Positions 54,579 through 63,655 of a DNA stretch of 64,000 nucleotides are shown piece after piece; the stretch's first letter is position 1, and each line of letters starts with the position of its first letter. The notes beneath the pieces were generated by a model that saw only the letters and a program-made list of their open reading frames with translations, had not been told where the DNA came from and did not search any database. The translations under genes were made by a program, and so were the position numbers. Source of the DNA: Cardiocondyla obscurior (lineage: Eukaryota; Arthropoda; Insecta; Hymenoptera; Formicidae); assembly GCF_019399895.1 (NCBI RefSeq), contig NC_091875.1, positions 1,178,001-1,242,000 on the forward strand. Reading direction: 5' to 3'.

Positions 54579-54972
54579 AATGCAGGACAAAGGGAGATCG
54601 AAAACGAGGAGAAATAAATCGGACACAACTAAAAAAGACGAGATACGGAAAGAAGAAAAAAGAAAAAGATAGAGCAAAGATCGAGATGAACAAAGACAGA
54701 GCGCCGAGCGACTCTCCACGAGGAAAGAGAAGCACGGTTTGCCCAACGGTCGCACCGAGAGCACAAGACGCACGATGAAGTAGAAGAAAAAGAGAGACGG
54801 AAGATGGGAAAAAAGGCGAGCGTCGCGTAACGAACGTCCGAAACGAAATAAGACGGTCACAAGGACGCGCTCGGGGGCGCAACGATACATTTTGGTACTC
54901 ACCGTCTGTCCTCTGGATATTGATGCTGCAGCCGACGTCGATGTTGCACGTACCGTGATCCATGGTCCCCAT
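26956..54972 (-). CDS. Klp10A: kinesin-13 microtubule depolymerase (Klp10A/KIF2A family)
   Basis: Exons in transcript order: 54903-54972, 38103-38197, 37676-37804, 34725-34755, 33028-33454, 32254-32827, 31911-32160, 31637-31791, 31341-31550, 30894-31068, 26956-27113. All ten junctions keep phase and give 757 aa (Drosophila Klp10A is about 805). Kinesin-13s do not walk; they use ATP to strip tubulin from microtubule ends at spindle poles, kinetochores and centrioles. Visible parts: N-terminal domain (VGCSINIQRTDGRVH, WFEKGETKGKE); a Q-rich linker; a basic coiled-coil neck before the motor; P-loop GQTGSGKTHT near 361-370; NSNSSRSHA; DLAGNER; and the family-specific KVD and KEC loops. A short C-terminal coiled coil ends TARSN. 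The 31-bp exon 34725-34755 is unusually short. Intron 1 is 16.7 kb. Confidence 0.95.
29394..30491 (-). CDS. uncharacterised 365-aa predicted tail-anchored protein, nested in a kinesin-13 intron
   Basis: A single uninterrupted ORF of 366 codons in AT-rich DNA, far longer than expected by chance. It lies wholly within the last kinesin-13 intron (27114-30893) on the same strand. The N-terminal third is basic and Ser/Thr-rich, with CTPPRPIIRKK near residue 85; the middle is Asn/Asp-rich and likely disordered. Residues about 334-360 form one hydrophobic helix followed by only a short acidic end (QEQED), the layout of a tail-anchored membrane protein. There is no signal peptide and no LEM, SNARE or other domain that I recognise. 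It could be a separate nested gene or an alternative product of the host gene; no splice link to kinesin exons was found. Function unknown. Confidence 0.7.
   Translation of the reverse strand: MTDTRSKTKANSIDTLNRHQRSSSTTNAMIMINDDTDGDTQTLNTTELDTIGKNSYVSPQKKELELKSDFDSNNIEKNLNALFCTPPRPIIRKKSMTTGQITKKNSINRGTPVTERSNQRLNQSKRSKLPTSINQKKSQKYHWSGTFRRTTPRNTYCNTYYLPHEDNLHGANNQFINCNYYCEDFTKIKSVSKEDIFYQNKFDPRNIDSSWMDDSIGCRPCIDICTNNFEGYNKLKNYDNGASSPSVFSDININLSNMTDISDKNNTLDFEENNIILQSKFLYDTDNINKNSDNLFNAKEFGESSINIKSNIRKMNNDTEDKFGIRLNYYKIGYYLLFFLKNFLLFLVLPIAYIILFIFVQEQED
33201..33254 (-). repeat. CAG/CAA repeat encoding a polyglutamine tract in kinesin-13
   Basis: Eighteen codons read as 13 Gln, one Leu and 4 Gln in the linker between the N-terminal domain and the motor. 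CAG and CAA are mixed, which limits slippage. Length polymorphism is likely; Drosophila Klp10A has a low-complexity but different linker here. Confidence 0.9.
33887..34010 (-). CDS. possible alternative first coding exon of kinesin-13
   Basis: An ORF starting at the ATG 34010 (MRFDPLSYCFRRRNQ...) or at the upstream in-frame ATG 34271 ends at a donor GACGCCG|gtaatg. Its phase 1 matches the acceptor of exon 33028-33454, which is otherwise joined to the 31-bp exon. The surrounding 33.9-34.3 kb is CpG-rich like a promoter. If used, the isoform would lack the first four exons and therefore the N-terminal targeting domain while keeping the neck and motor. Supported only by phase and composition. 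Confidence 0.4.
34324..34473. mobile_element. foldback (MITE-like) element, copy 1
   Basis: Inverted arms at about 34324-34375 and 34421-34473 begin GTTACCTTTGAAC and end GTTCAAAAGTAAC, with TTCTAACAATAAATATAAT near the inner ends. The centre is an ATTATAAATATAAT tandem. It resembles the stretches at 44810-44985 and 51614-51785. No ORF and no clear target-site duplication. Confidence 0.6.
36643..36699. repeat. AAAAT pentanucleotide microsatellite
   Basis: About eleven uninterrupted copies of a 5-bp unit (ATAAA in plus-strand phase) inside the kinesin-13 intron between exons 37676-37804 and 34725-34755. Confidence 0.95.
38525..39586 (-). CDS. uncharacterised 353-aa charged protein nested in kinesin-13 intron 1
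   Basis: A single ORF of 354 codons starting MDWLSLCVCGTK, then a polybasic stretch, a long acidic Ser-rich middle and a basic C-terminal third. It contains GEGSMIPRLASPMR near residues 304-317; S-x-I-P in a basic, Ser/Pro-rich setting is the motif that binds EB1 at microtubule plus ends. No folded domain, signal peptide or membrane helix is visible. It lies in the 16.7-kb first intron of kinesin-13 on the same strand, 0.33 kb before the second exon. A plus-strand ORF of 209 codons overlaps but is compositionally a shadow. Gene status rests on ORF length and composition; the EB1 link is inference. Confidence 0.6.
   Translation of the reverse strand: MDWLSLCVCGTKRNSTEKKIKKNGRRKKGKKSKKSFKQNGSHGSPPFIVENFLRKSQDDQPKEIGEKEWINKEIANYLSDCAKNHIGAAEQISPSKIDDSSSYHIDDDRESFEKDSLRDSQESVSEATREPCDIDYYDDVMRHSRRASSTAAENKKQVECISDEREHEEADESVSRFEGPEDLSWTSMPEDKSDTVPESSFDRSERVSSRINFLKEKQDKSRASPKRKGAKGVLPPIKGTSRAEVRVDNEKSRVHGETNKFGFKKIATPQAERIEVRRKLNSCSFEVRPLEDEERGGKTTRTRGEGSMIPRLASPMRQGASFRKNEEDTEIEQNGTSLRRKQLMCTYDVQKKN
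44810..44985. mobile_element. foldback (MITE-like) element, copy 2
   Basis: The left arm (about 44810-44875, including ATAATATTTCTAACCATAAA) and right arm (about 44913-44970, including TTAGAAGTATCGTAAAATCA) are imperfect inverted copies. Both arms align with those of the element at 34324-34473. A T-run of about 12 bp interrupts the centre. Confidence 0.5.
51614..51785. mobile_element. foldback (MITE-like) element, copy 3, diverged
   Basis: The left arm (TTTTATAATATCTCCAAGGA and flanks) and right arm (GCGAAATATCACCGAGTTAT and flanks) are weak inverted copies and align with copy 2 (ATAAATA[CA]..TTC and GTAATGAATCACGTAC against GTCATAACGAATCGTCAAC). A one-arm relic may lie at 52589-52622. Confidence 0.4.
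54527..54575. repeat. AG dinucleotide microsatellite
   Basis: About 24 uninterrupted AG units (CT on the transcribed strand of kinesin-13), some 330 bp inside intron 1 from the first coding exon. Confidence 0.97.
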
Positions 54973-55850
54973 TTTAGTCGATTCCGTTCGCCTTGCTCGG
55001 CACCATAAACCGCGACCGGCTCTTCCTCCGTTAACTTGCTACGAGCTCCGCACGCGGCCGATTAATCGACGCACACGAGCGAAATAGAGAACTCACGGGA
55101 GCGAGAGAGATGAAGCGACTCTCGCGCGACCGCGACGACGGTTGACAGTTACGAGAGCGTTCGCATTCAAACTCGCGCGGCGACCGGTCCTCCGTCTCCC
55201 CTCCCTCCACCGCCTGCGAGGTCCTCCGCGACGGGCGCGCTCTCCTGGGCCGTCGCCTCGGCCCCTTGCTTCCGGAATCGCGAATCCTGCGAATGTCCCG
55301 CGAGCACGGTGTTCTCCTCGGCACCAAGGCACGCCCGTGGTTCGGCCGCGGCTCTCCTTCCTCACCGAGCGAACCTCTCGCCGCCGTCCTCCTCCTTGGC
55401 TAGTCGGCCTCGTCCTCGACGAGGTCAGCTGCGCGAGCGAACACGCGCGCGAGCACTGCACCAGCTCGCGTGAACCCGTGGTACGTCGCGTACCTAGTCG
55501 AGAACACTCGCGGCTCGGACGTATTCTCGATATTCTTCGCGCGTCCGAGGGGACGGCCGTTCGAGTCACTTTCCGTGCCGGGATACACCGCCAGTGTCCG
55601 TTATTGACAACGGAAGGACCGCGAGCGCCAGCTGCCGGCCGGCGCGCACTGACCGGCCCGCCATCTACTCGCGCCGGGTCGTTGGATCAAACGCGGGATC
55701 GTAACTGGTCCCGACATCTGTGCTGTGCTGTCAAAGATATTCCACGATGCGAACTATCGTCCGATAATGCCAATCGTGCCAATAATCAGATGGTCACTCG
55801 GGAGACATCAGTAGTATGTCTAAATAATAAATCAGGCACATTTATAAAGT
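54973..55850 (-). promoter_or_regulatory. CpG-rich 5' UTR/promoter region of kinesin-13
   Basis: A very CpG-dense block directly upstream of the kinesin-13 ATG (54970-54972) and downstream of MSH5. Long ORFs on both strands here come from the GC-rich composition. The transcription start and any 5' UTR intron were not located. It is the only promoter candidate for the full-length kinesin-13 isoform. Confidence 0.5.
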
Positions 55851-56055
55851 AAATTAAAAGAAATTAAAGCACAACACGGCAAAATTATTATTTTATAATT
55901 TATAATTTCTACTAACACATCTACTAGTTTAAATTATTTTATAATTTAATTTCTTACAAAAGTCACTTTTTTTTTTTAACTCTATTAACTATTTTTGGAA
56001 ATGTATAATTAATGGTTTTGATAATTACATGAAATATCTTCTCTTTTTCTTCAAT

Positions 56056-59000
56056 TCAGTTTTTTTTTACTTTTATTATCTTCGGCGTTGGAGACTCCGT
56101 AACTTGTCGAACTAACGTCTTCAGCTCTTCCAGATCGAAAGTCTCCGTTTTTAATAATCGCTCGATGATATGCATTGCCCTATGATTACACAAATCACAC
56201 AATTATTATCAATTACAATAAATATAATCTTTATAATTATACAAAGGTGTTAAAATTTATTAGAGATCCTTACATGTCTTGACCCTTAGCTTCCGGTAAT
56301 CTTGATGGTAACTCGCCGGCCTTAAATTTTTCATATACCTACAAAAGTTCTACTTTTAGAAATTATATAGCACAAATTAAATTGATTTATTCCATATTTA
56401 TTTATGCAAAGTTTTGCTAATATATTTTTAAATATACACAAGCTAAATCTTTACCTCCGATGCTCGTTTAACAACCTTTTCGTCCAAACCCGCACATCGT
56501 GCAGCGGCGTGTGCGAAACTGCACGCAACGTGTCCACTGCTTAATCTGTAAAGATACGCAACGGAGCCGTCCTCGTTTGTGATAAACTCGAAAGTCTGTA
56601 AATAAAATAAGAAATAAAATGAACAATAAAAATTACAAATAACAGAATAGTTTTATTTAATTGGAGTAAGTCTTACTTGTTCCTCTATTATCGGATGCTG
56701 CGGCAATATGTCCATCACTCGATGCATATGCGTAGTCACGAAAATATGCGGACAGTCGGTTCCTCGATCAACAAAATTACTTAGTACAGCCGCGAGTAAC
56801 GATAGACCACTCACTTCGGACGTCCCGTTCCCGAACTCATCCAAAATAACGATGGAGTTTGGTGTGGAAGCGTTAAGAGCGGAGTTTATCTAAAAGACCA
56901 AGGAGAATGATAAAATGTGTCTTTCAAAAAACACGTTATTTGATCAATAATTTATAAATAATAATTTTAGTTTAAACTATTATAAAATTATTATATTAAA
57001 CAATTTTGAAATATTAAATAATTTATATCGCGGAATTAATTCTTCGCAAAGGCTTTGCCCTTCAATTTATTCACCTGTCGCATGTCTTGCAGAAACATAC
57101 TCGTATTTAGAGCAATGCTATCTATAGATGTGATTTGAGTTAAAATGTGCGTCATTAATCCTATGGTGGCCGACTTAGCCGGCACGAAGCAGCCGATATG
57201 AGCCATAAATGCAATCAGCGCAACTTGCTTGAGATAAGTGCTCTTGCCAGAAGCGTTCGGTCCGGTCAGGACCTTCACCAAAGTTTTTCCGTCCCCAGAA
57301 TAAGTGTCATTCGGAACAAACGTTGTTAAAAATTCCTGCAAGGGGTGTCGTCCCTGTTCTATGGCTATGACCTGGCGATCCACCACGTTCGGTTTCACAT
57401 AATTATATTCTCGCGCAACCACGTAAAATGCCAGTAATCTGTAACAATCAAAAAGCAGAGCATCTTAAAAAAGTATCATCTTAGTTCAAATAAAGAAATA
57501 TTCTTTGTATTTACTAATATTAATTCTTCCGTCGTTTCTTTTGTTTAATTTTTTACTAATTTTTTTTTTTAATTAGTTCTCGTTAAAAATTTATATCTGA
57601 TTCACTCACGTGTCTAATTCAGCGCACAACTGAATTGCATTAAATATTGAGGTAGCGTACTTATTAATGTACTTCACGAGTTTCAGCAGAATAAAACTTT
57701 CCCGCTTATTTATCTTCAGCATTATGTCTCCTATAGTGCTATCCAGTTCTGAAAGAATTAATTCACAAATTTAGTTTTAGGTGGTTGCAAGAATTAATAA
57801 AAAAAATTAAAAATAATAAAAAGTTAAAAATGCAACGCGTACCTTTGGCGCTAGGGCTCTTGTAGTAACGTATGTTGTTGCTGACAAATTTGAACTCTAG
57901 GTTCTCCAAATTGGCATTGTCGACCGGAGATGGATTCCATCCGGTTATCGCCAGGAGATATCCGATGTTTGGTATATACACCATTTTGCAGGTCGTCACA
58001 GAGGCCGGAAGATACTCCTTCATATCTTTTTCTCCCATCCGTGTCAGGGTCTCGGGTAAGGTATTTCTCACCTGACGCACTGTATGACGATGGAAATGTA
58101 ATACACAACGTTTAACAGTTAATTAAAAAAAAAATTAGCTTAAAATTAATTTGTAATTTGTAAAAATTTGTAAAAATAAAAGAGTGCCAAGATAGCCAAG
58201 ATAGTCTATCGTTTGAGAATTAATTATAAGGGGATAACAGAGCTCGGCTTACAATTATCTAAGTGCGGGTCCACATTTACACGTACAATACAGTCGTTTT
58301 CTGATCTCTTCATAGCGAAGTCCACTATGTACTCAATGAAATATTTGACGTAACGTACTTCCTTCGTAACACTGCCGACAATCTTGTCAAACAGCCTCAC
58401 TTTCTTGCGGTGCTTCTCGCATATGTCGCCGATATAAATTATGGAGGAAATTGTCTGCGGAGCAAAACACAGAATAGAATAAGTCGCACAAATTACTGAG
58501 ATATACGCGAACTAAATTGAATACCTTATGCAACCGTCGCCAATCGGGAACTTTTGCTTGCTGTGCCAAGTAGCGATCCAGAATGACGTTAGTCAAGCGG
58601 GAAATGTGTTTCAGACACGACGTCAAATTCTCGACGATGCTCTGATTATCCGGATTCATACAGAACTCAATGACCTCGAATCTATCGTTAAGAACCTGCA
58701 TATTCCGAATAGGGTGCCGCAACGTTTTCCTGCAACCGCAGTCTCTTCAGAACAATGCTCTCGAAATTTTTTGGAGCGACAAATTTATTAAAAAAAAAAA
58801 AAAAAAAAAAAAAATTTACTGGGAGATGAAGATAACGCAGCGTTTCTTACCACAAAAACTGCATCCCAGGTCGCGACTGGCAACGGTTCAAGAGAATGAA
58901 CAAGCTGCCGCTTTGCTTTTTCGCTGCCGCATCGCCACACTTGAAAAAACTTGGATGATGCTTGGCGTGCACGATATTCAACGCCTCGTAAGTGTCGTCG

Positions 59001-61049
59001 TCCATCATGACGATGTCGCGTCTGCGAAGTCCCGCGTGCAACAAAAAAGTGGTCGTGTGAAGATCAAAATCACAACACAAACTAAAGGAAACAATTTCCA
59101 GAACGACAAATCTAAACCGATGCTATGATAACTTCAAAAAAAAAAAAAAATAAAAAATAAAAGACCGTGAATAGAACCTTTAACAAAGGTGAGCAGCAAA
59201 TGCAAAGAGTGCATTTGTTTATGCAGCTGTTGGCTCAGTTGCTACGCTAGTTCAGAGATAAATGTTGTTAACAATCAAATAAATAATATTTAATCCTTAA
59301 TTAAAATTAAACCATAAACGCTGATTTAATTATGCGCTCATGCAGATGGTTGTCTCATTTAAATTAAATAAAACAATAAATGCAGATAATTAAACCTGAG
59401 GCATCCCGGTTTATTCAGCTGAGCCAAAATTCGAGAAACGTTCTTGAAGTAACAGGAGTACACAGTGAACAAGGTGTCGAAGGACAGAATGCCGCCAATG
59501 CCATCCTTAATGGATAGTGTCAATCTCGAGCTGTATATTACCGAATGGTAATAGAAATGGTAAAGCAGAGGTCTCATCATCGGGTAAAATGCAACTCGAG
59601 CTTCCCGCTGTCGATCTAGGATGGAGCTAGCGGCTAGAGTATAACCCTGGCCTCAAACATCTTGTTTACCATGCACTTTTGTTACTTCTCGAACGTTTTT
59701 GCCCGAGTCTCGACACCGGTAAAATTACACGCATCCGTAGTTCGTCGTCGCAAATTATTAAATGTAAATTAATTAATAGTAAATAACGCGCACAGAGCCA
59801 CGCTTTGTAATATTAAGATAATAAGACAGATGGACTCTGAATTAGCGCGATAAAATCGTGCTTAACAGCTACGGAAACGAATGCACCGCTCTGGCGCGAG
59901 AATGCTAATTCTATCGCGGGATTGCAAGGGACTCACAACGTCATGCTGGACAGAGACGCGAAGCCAGGCCTGCCGGAAGGATCGAGAGCAATGTTGCTCC
60001 AGTGCTGGTCGATATAGATCAGGAGTAGACCCAGGGCGTGGATCATGACGATCGATTTGAAGTTCAGCAGGCCTTGCAGGAAGATAAATCTTTCGACATT
60101 GCTGGTGTTCTGCGGCTCGGACTGCAACTTAAGACATCGCACTCTGTGATAGCATCTCTCGAAGCTGTGCTCTCTCTTTCGCATCACCCTCAGCGAGACC
60201 CGGGACGACCCCGCGGCGCTCGGTTTCGATTCCTCGTCATCGTTCGACGTTTCCGACGTTATCAGTGCCTCCAGCACCGTCAAGAACTCGTCGGATGTAC
60301 CAGAGATCGTAATAACTTGACGCGGTTGACACTGCTTGTACAAAGCCCTAGCGATGTTGAAGCGAGCGCCGTCGTCGTAAGTATCTTCCATCACGAACAG
60401 TTCGGACGTGAGAATGTTGTAATAAGCCGCACCCAATTGATTGCTGGACCAGATCATTGCTAGAACGATCTGCGAAAGTACGCGATTTGGATTTATGTAA
60501 AAATTTGCCGAATAAAACGCTTCCCTTGGGACTCGCAATTAACACAATAACAAAATCCGTTGTTTTACACTCTTAACTAACGCGATTTTAATTGCTTTTT
60601 ATACGAGAGTAACGTTTCACAAAGAAGAATGGAGAATATTAAAAGGAGTTTAACGTTTAGAAATTAATTCTGAGATACGAGCCTCATCTCTGTCAGTTAA
60701 AACGCTTTGCGCAACAGAACCTCCGTCGTTCTGTTCATCCTGTACTTCCGTGGCCAATTGCGATGTGGGAATATTTATGTGAAACTCTTCTTCATCGTCA
60801 CTGCTGCTGCTTTCGCTCATTAACGACTCAAATTGCACTTGTCTGCGGTAAAATATGTCAGCGTTAAAAACGTAACAAAGTAATTTTGTCGTTCGATATA
60901 CATTACAAGATATTAAAAAAAAAACAATTTAAAGAGCATAAATCTCAACAGTTTCAAGTAAAATGTCGAATCAAATTGATATGAACGTACGTGTTAGACG
61001 CAAGAAGAGAAGTCGAGGACAGGACGCTTTTTGGAAGACTCGAATTCAT
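56056..61049 (-). CDS. MSH5: MSH5, meiotic MutS homologue
   Basis: Exons in transcript order: 60991-61049, 60842-(end unresolved), 59937-60469, 58851-59021, 58525-58729, 58253-58454, 57843-58079, 57610-57748, 57075-57438, 56677-56889, 56455-56595, 56274-56338, 56056-56179. Exons 3-13 are in phase and give 797 aa; with exons 1-2 about 820-870 aa (human MSH5 834). MSH5 pairs with MSH4 as a sliding clamp on Holliday-junction intermediates and promotes crossovers. Visible parts: acidic N-terminal tail; AAYYN near the start of the conserved part; the clamp and lever region; Walker A GPNASGKST; Walker B VILDEFGNGTS; FVTTHMHRV. It lacks the Phe-x-Glu mismatch-reading domain, as expected for MSH5. 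The start ATG at 61049 (MNSSLPKS) joins exon 2 as AC|A. Exon 2 has no good phase-0 donor; candidates are GAA|gtacag and AGC|gttttaac. Confidence 0.95.
59359..59580 (-). other. orphan ORF inside an MSH5 intron
   Basis: 73 codons reading MMRPLLYHFYYHS...FDTLFTVYSCYF, partly hydrophobic, followed by a possible donor CCTCAG|gtttaa. It lies between MSH5 exons 59937-60469 and 58851-59021. The MSH5 alignment runs straight across that junction, so it is not an MSH5 exon. It could be a relic of a membrane-receptor gene or chance. Confidence 0.25.
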
Positions 61050-62004
61050 CTTTTGTTCTTCTTTCTCTCAGATTACCGTCGTGAACGCGCAAACGAGTGG
61101 ACGCTAATGAACAAAATGGCGCCTGCTTACAATCCGAAGTCTACGTACTTACCCAAGATGATAACTTCATGCTGTAGACGCCTGTTGAAGGTAACCGGGA
61201 ATAAAAGGGAAATTTTTTTATTGTGAAATTCATACAGTTAATAACAACATTATCTTTTATTTGATTACATTACGTGAGCAAATATTTGCAGTCGCCTGCA
61301 GTTTTGTTACCTGTACATAATTACACAAAATACCGCCCTAAACCTGTTTGAGTAAAGTATACACCCGGTTTGTTACTGATACTTTTCCCGGCGACGCGCC
61401 GCTATAATGTCTCTCGCGCTTTTACAGCCGACGGGGCCGTAAAGCGGCGCGTCGCACGCGATAAGCTTACAATCTTTGATTCCGCTTCTGTCTTGTTAAT
61501 ATATCCTTACGGCGAATATAAATAGATGAACGTACAGAGAGACGTACGGAACACATTTGGTTAGGAGTTAGATCGTGTTACTTGTTACACATCATATAAA
61601 AGTATTACTTGACATTAATTTCACGTATATAAAATGCGCTGACGCGGGAGAGACGGTCGTCGCGCCGTTGCAGCGAATCGCATAAAATACAGGATTCTCT
61701 TAGAGAACATTTTCTAAACGTACAGAAACAAAGCTACGTCTTTGTAAATAACTGTGGTACGAAATCTCTGCTCGTATAAAATCTCGTGGAAACCCGTCTG
61801 ACTTAATATTTAACGCATTGGCATACGCGAAAAATCGTCGAGTTTTTACATTTAAAAATCGCATTTTGGTTCAGATAGATAGATATGGACAGTTCGATGT
61901 TTTACGTACACTAGAAAGTATAAAAATATGAATAATATGTCGGATTTTCTTTGCGTCATTTCGTTAAAGTCTACATATATTTTTTAAGGTCTGCAGCAAG
62001 ATTT
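61050..62004 (-). other. MSH5 promoter region and 3' UTR of the upstream gene
   Basis: About 955 bp between the MSH5 start codon and the stop of the next minus-strand gene. GCGCCATTTTG (minus strand) near 61110-61125 resembles a YY1/Pho-type core-promoter site. AATAAA hexamers for the upstream gene read on the minus strand at 61216-61221 and 61256-61261, so that gene would end about 100 bp before MSH5 transcription begins. No ORF is supported. Confidence 0.4.
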
Positions 62005-63655
62005 CTAACTCGGAATAGGCGGAGGCGGCTGCGGATTGAAGGAAATGGGTCGATAGCTCTTCTCCCTCACAAATGGCTGCACTCCGTTCAATACAAAACC
62101 GTTCGAAGGGTTTCGTTGCTGTTTGATCGGCTGTACCAGGCTCTCCTCCTCCGTACTAGCGGCCTCCTCGCTGCGGGTTGGGCTAGCCGACCTGATCAAT
62201 TGTTTCTTACTCTCATCGCTTTACTTCAAAGTCCCCTCTCCGTTCTTCCCAATTTGACATCGACAGAGAACGTCACGGCTCGTCGAATTTTTATCATCAC
62301 ATTGAGGTAAGTTAATATAATTTATATTTAAATAAAATATATATGTATATAAATCTTTACATTTCTAACATTTCAGCTTTTAATTTTTATATAAAATTAT
62401 TATATAAGATAAAGTATATCAGGTTTTTTTTTTTTTTTGTAGAAACGGAATTTCCAACGTAGCCCTTCTTTTCGAAGGGAGACCACTCTCGTCCGTATAA
62501 AGAATCAATATTTTGCGACTGGCCGAGCACATGACGCCTCTGCTGTATTTGTCAACGCACTGAACGCCAAGGCAAACATCTTTTCTAGAGGAGTTGAGAA
62601 TCTAGTAAAATATTAGCATAGTCCTTATGCAGGCGTATGCAAGTCTCGGAGATCGTTGGCCGGCGTTCAGCGCGTCGGAAGATAAACCCAGATTGCGGTA
62701 TCGCGGAGAGACGATCTTTCTTTCGAACGCACTGTAACGCGGTTCAACTGATGCCAGTGGTTTTTTTCTCTCGCACGATGTTTTTTTTCTCGCCACTTAT
62801 GTGCCATCCTCGCCCAATGCGTAGTTAGAAGCGCGACCGTATTTGCTTGGCTTGGTTTAATGAAGCGTTGTTAGATGACTAGAGGTGTTATAAGACTACT
62901 TACTTTACGCCCACCTTAAAACCTGCGCACGACAAAAAATCAGCCAAAAATTAGTAGTCGCACGACACGCGCGGACTCTTACCTACGAGTGCGATTAGTA
63001 GATTTAATTACTGTCATATTTAGCAAACATTAATATTTGTATTAACTTGCATCGAAAGTGCAAGATAAGCCACATTAAACATTGATTGTACCGAGTTATC
63101 AAGTGAATTATAGTTATAAGTTTCGCATACCGGAACCAGCACGAAAATATATCTAAAATTCTAGATAAAAAAAAAATTTCTTTTTCTCAAGAAATTATAA
63201 TTAAATTTTATAATATAAGCAAGATTAAATTGATAAAATTTAAAATTATTTAATTTGAAATAAAGCATTTAGGGAACAACAGTTTATCGGTTGTTTGAGT
63301 TTTATCTAACTGATCTGGGAAAGAATAAAACTATTTTTTATTTTTTTTAATTATGTAGCTCGTGCTCACTGCTGTACGCGAAATGTATCAGGAATAAATG
63401 TCATTTAAACCTTCTGTTCAGGCATTTAGCGTTTGTCGACATAACTATTATTTCGGGAAACATTCTCAAGGCCTGGGAATCGTTATCTTAAGCGGAGTCA
63501 AAGAAACCAGATTGTATCGAACGTACCTAGACCGTATAGGCTTGCTCTTAGTGACGGCTTGCCTGGAATGCGGTCTCGTATTCGGTTGCGATAGCTCACT
63601 GTCGCTGCTGGCTAAGGAGGATCTCGCCGCCACGGCCCCATGAGCAAAATCTTTC
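62005..63655 (-). CDS. C-terminal exons of an unidentified Ser/Arg/Pro-rich protein, 5'-partial
   Basis: Exon 63527-63655 (acceptor CAACAG, donor TCTAG|gtacgt) joins exon 62005-62191 (acceptor TTGATCAG) as AG|G and runs to a TAG at 62005-62007, giving about 104 residues. The sequence is polar and disordered-looking: SSLASSDSELSQ, then RSRSASPTRSEEAASTEEES around the junction, then a C-terminal RPISFNPQPPPPIPS. SP and RS sites suggest phosphorylation; the proline end could bind SH3, WW or EVH1 domains. The family is not recognised. Matching phases, good splice sites and peptide-like composition support a real gene that continues beyond the right end of the window. Confidence 0.65.
62192..63526. 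other. intron of the unidentified minus-strand gene
   Basis: 1,335 bp between the two recognised exons. AT-rich in part, with a T-run near 62426-62438; short ORFs here lack support. Confidence 0.45.

Larger units (their letters stand above)
39600..54902. other. main part of kinesin-13 intron 1
   Basis: No further supported gene. The stretch carries long A/T homopolymers (for example about 41740-41762 and 53005-53026), TTTC repeats near 51097-51120, CpG-rich patches near 43.7-44.2 kb and 45.4-45.8 kb that might be enhancers or internal promoters, and two foldback elements. Short ORFs in the CpG-rich patches have no splice partners or family resemblance. Confidence 0.5.

Noticed and set aside
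54423..54902. Minus-strand ORFs rich in Leu and Ser downstream of kinesin-13 exon 1
   Set aside because: They read through the donor at 54902 into the AG microsatellite in intron 1.
55142..55852. 236-codon plus-strand ORF
   Set aside because: Lies in the CpG-dense promoter of kinesin-13; Arg/Pro/Ser-rich with no domain, and overlapping long ORFs exist on the opposite strand, so composition explains it.
60963..61226. 87-codon plus-strand ORF overlapping MSH5 exon 1
   Set aside because: Antisense to the MSH5 start exon and promoter; no similarity to known proteins.
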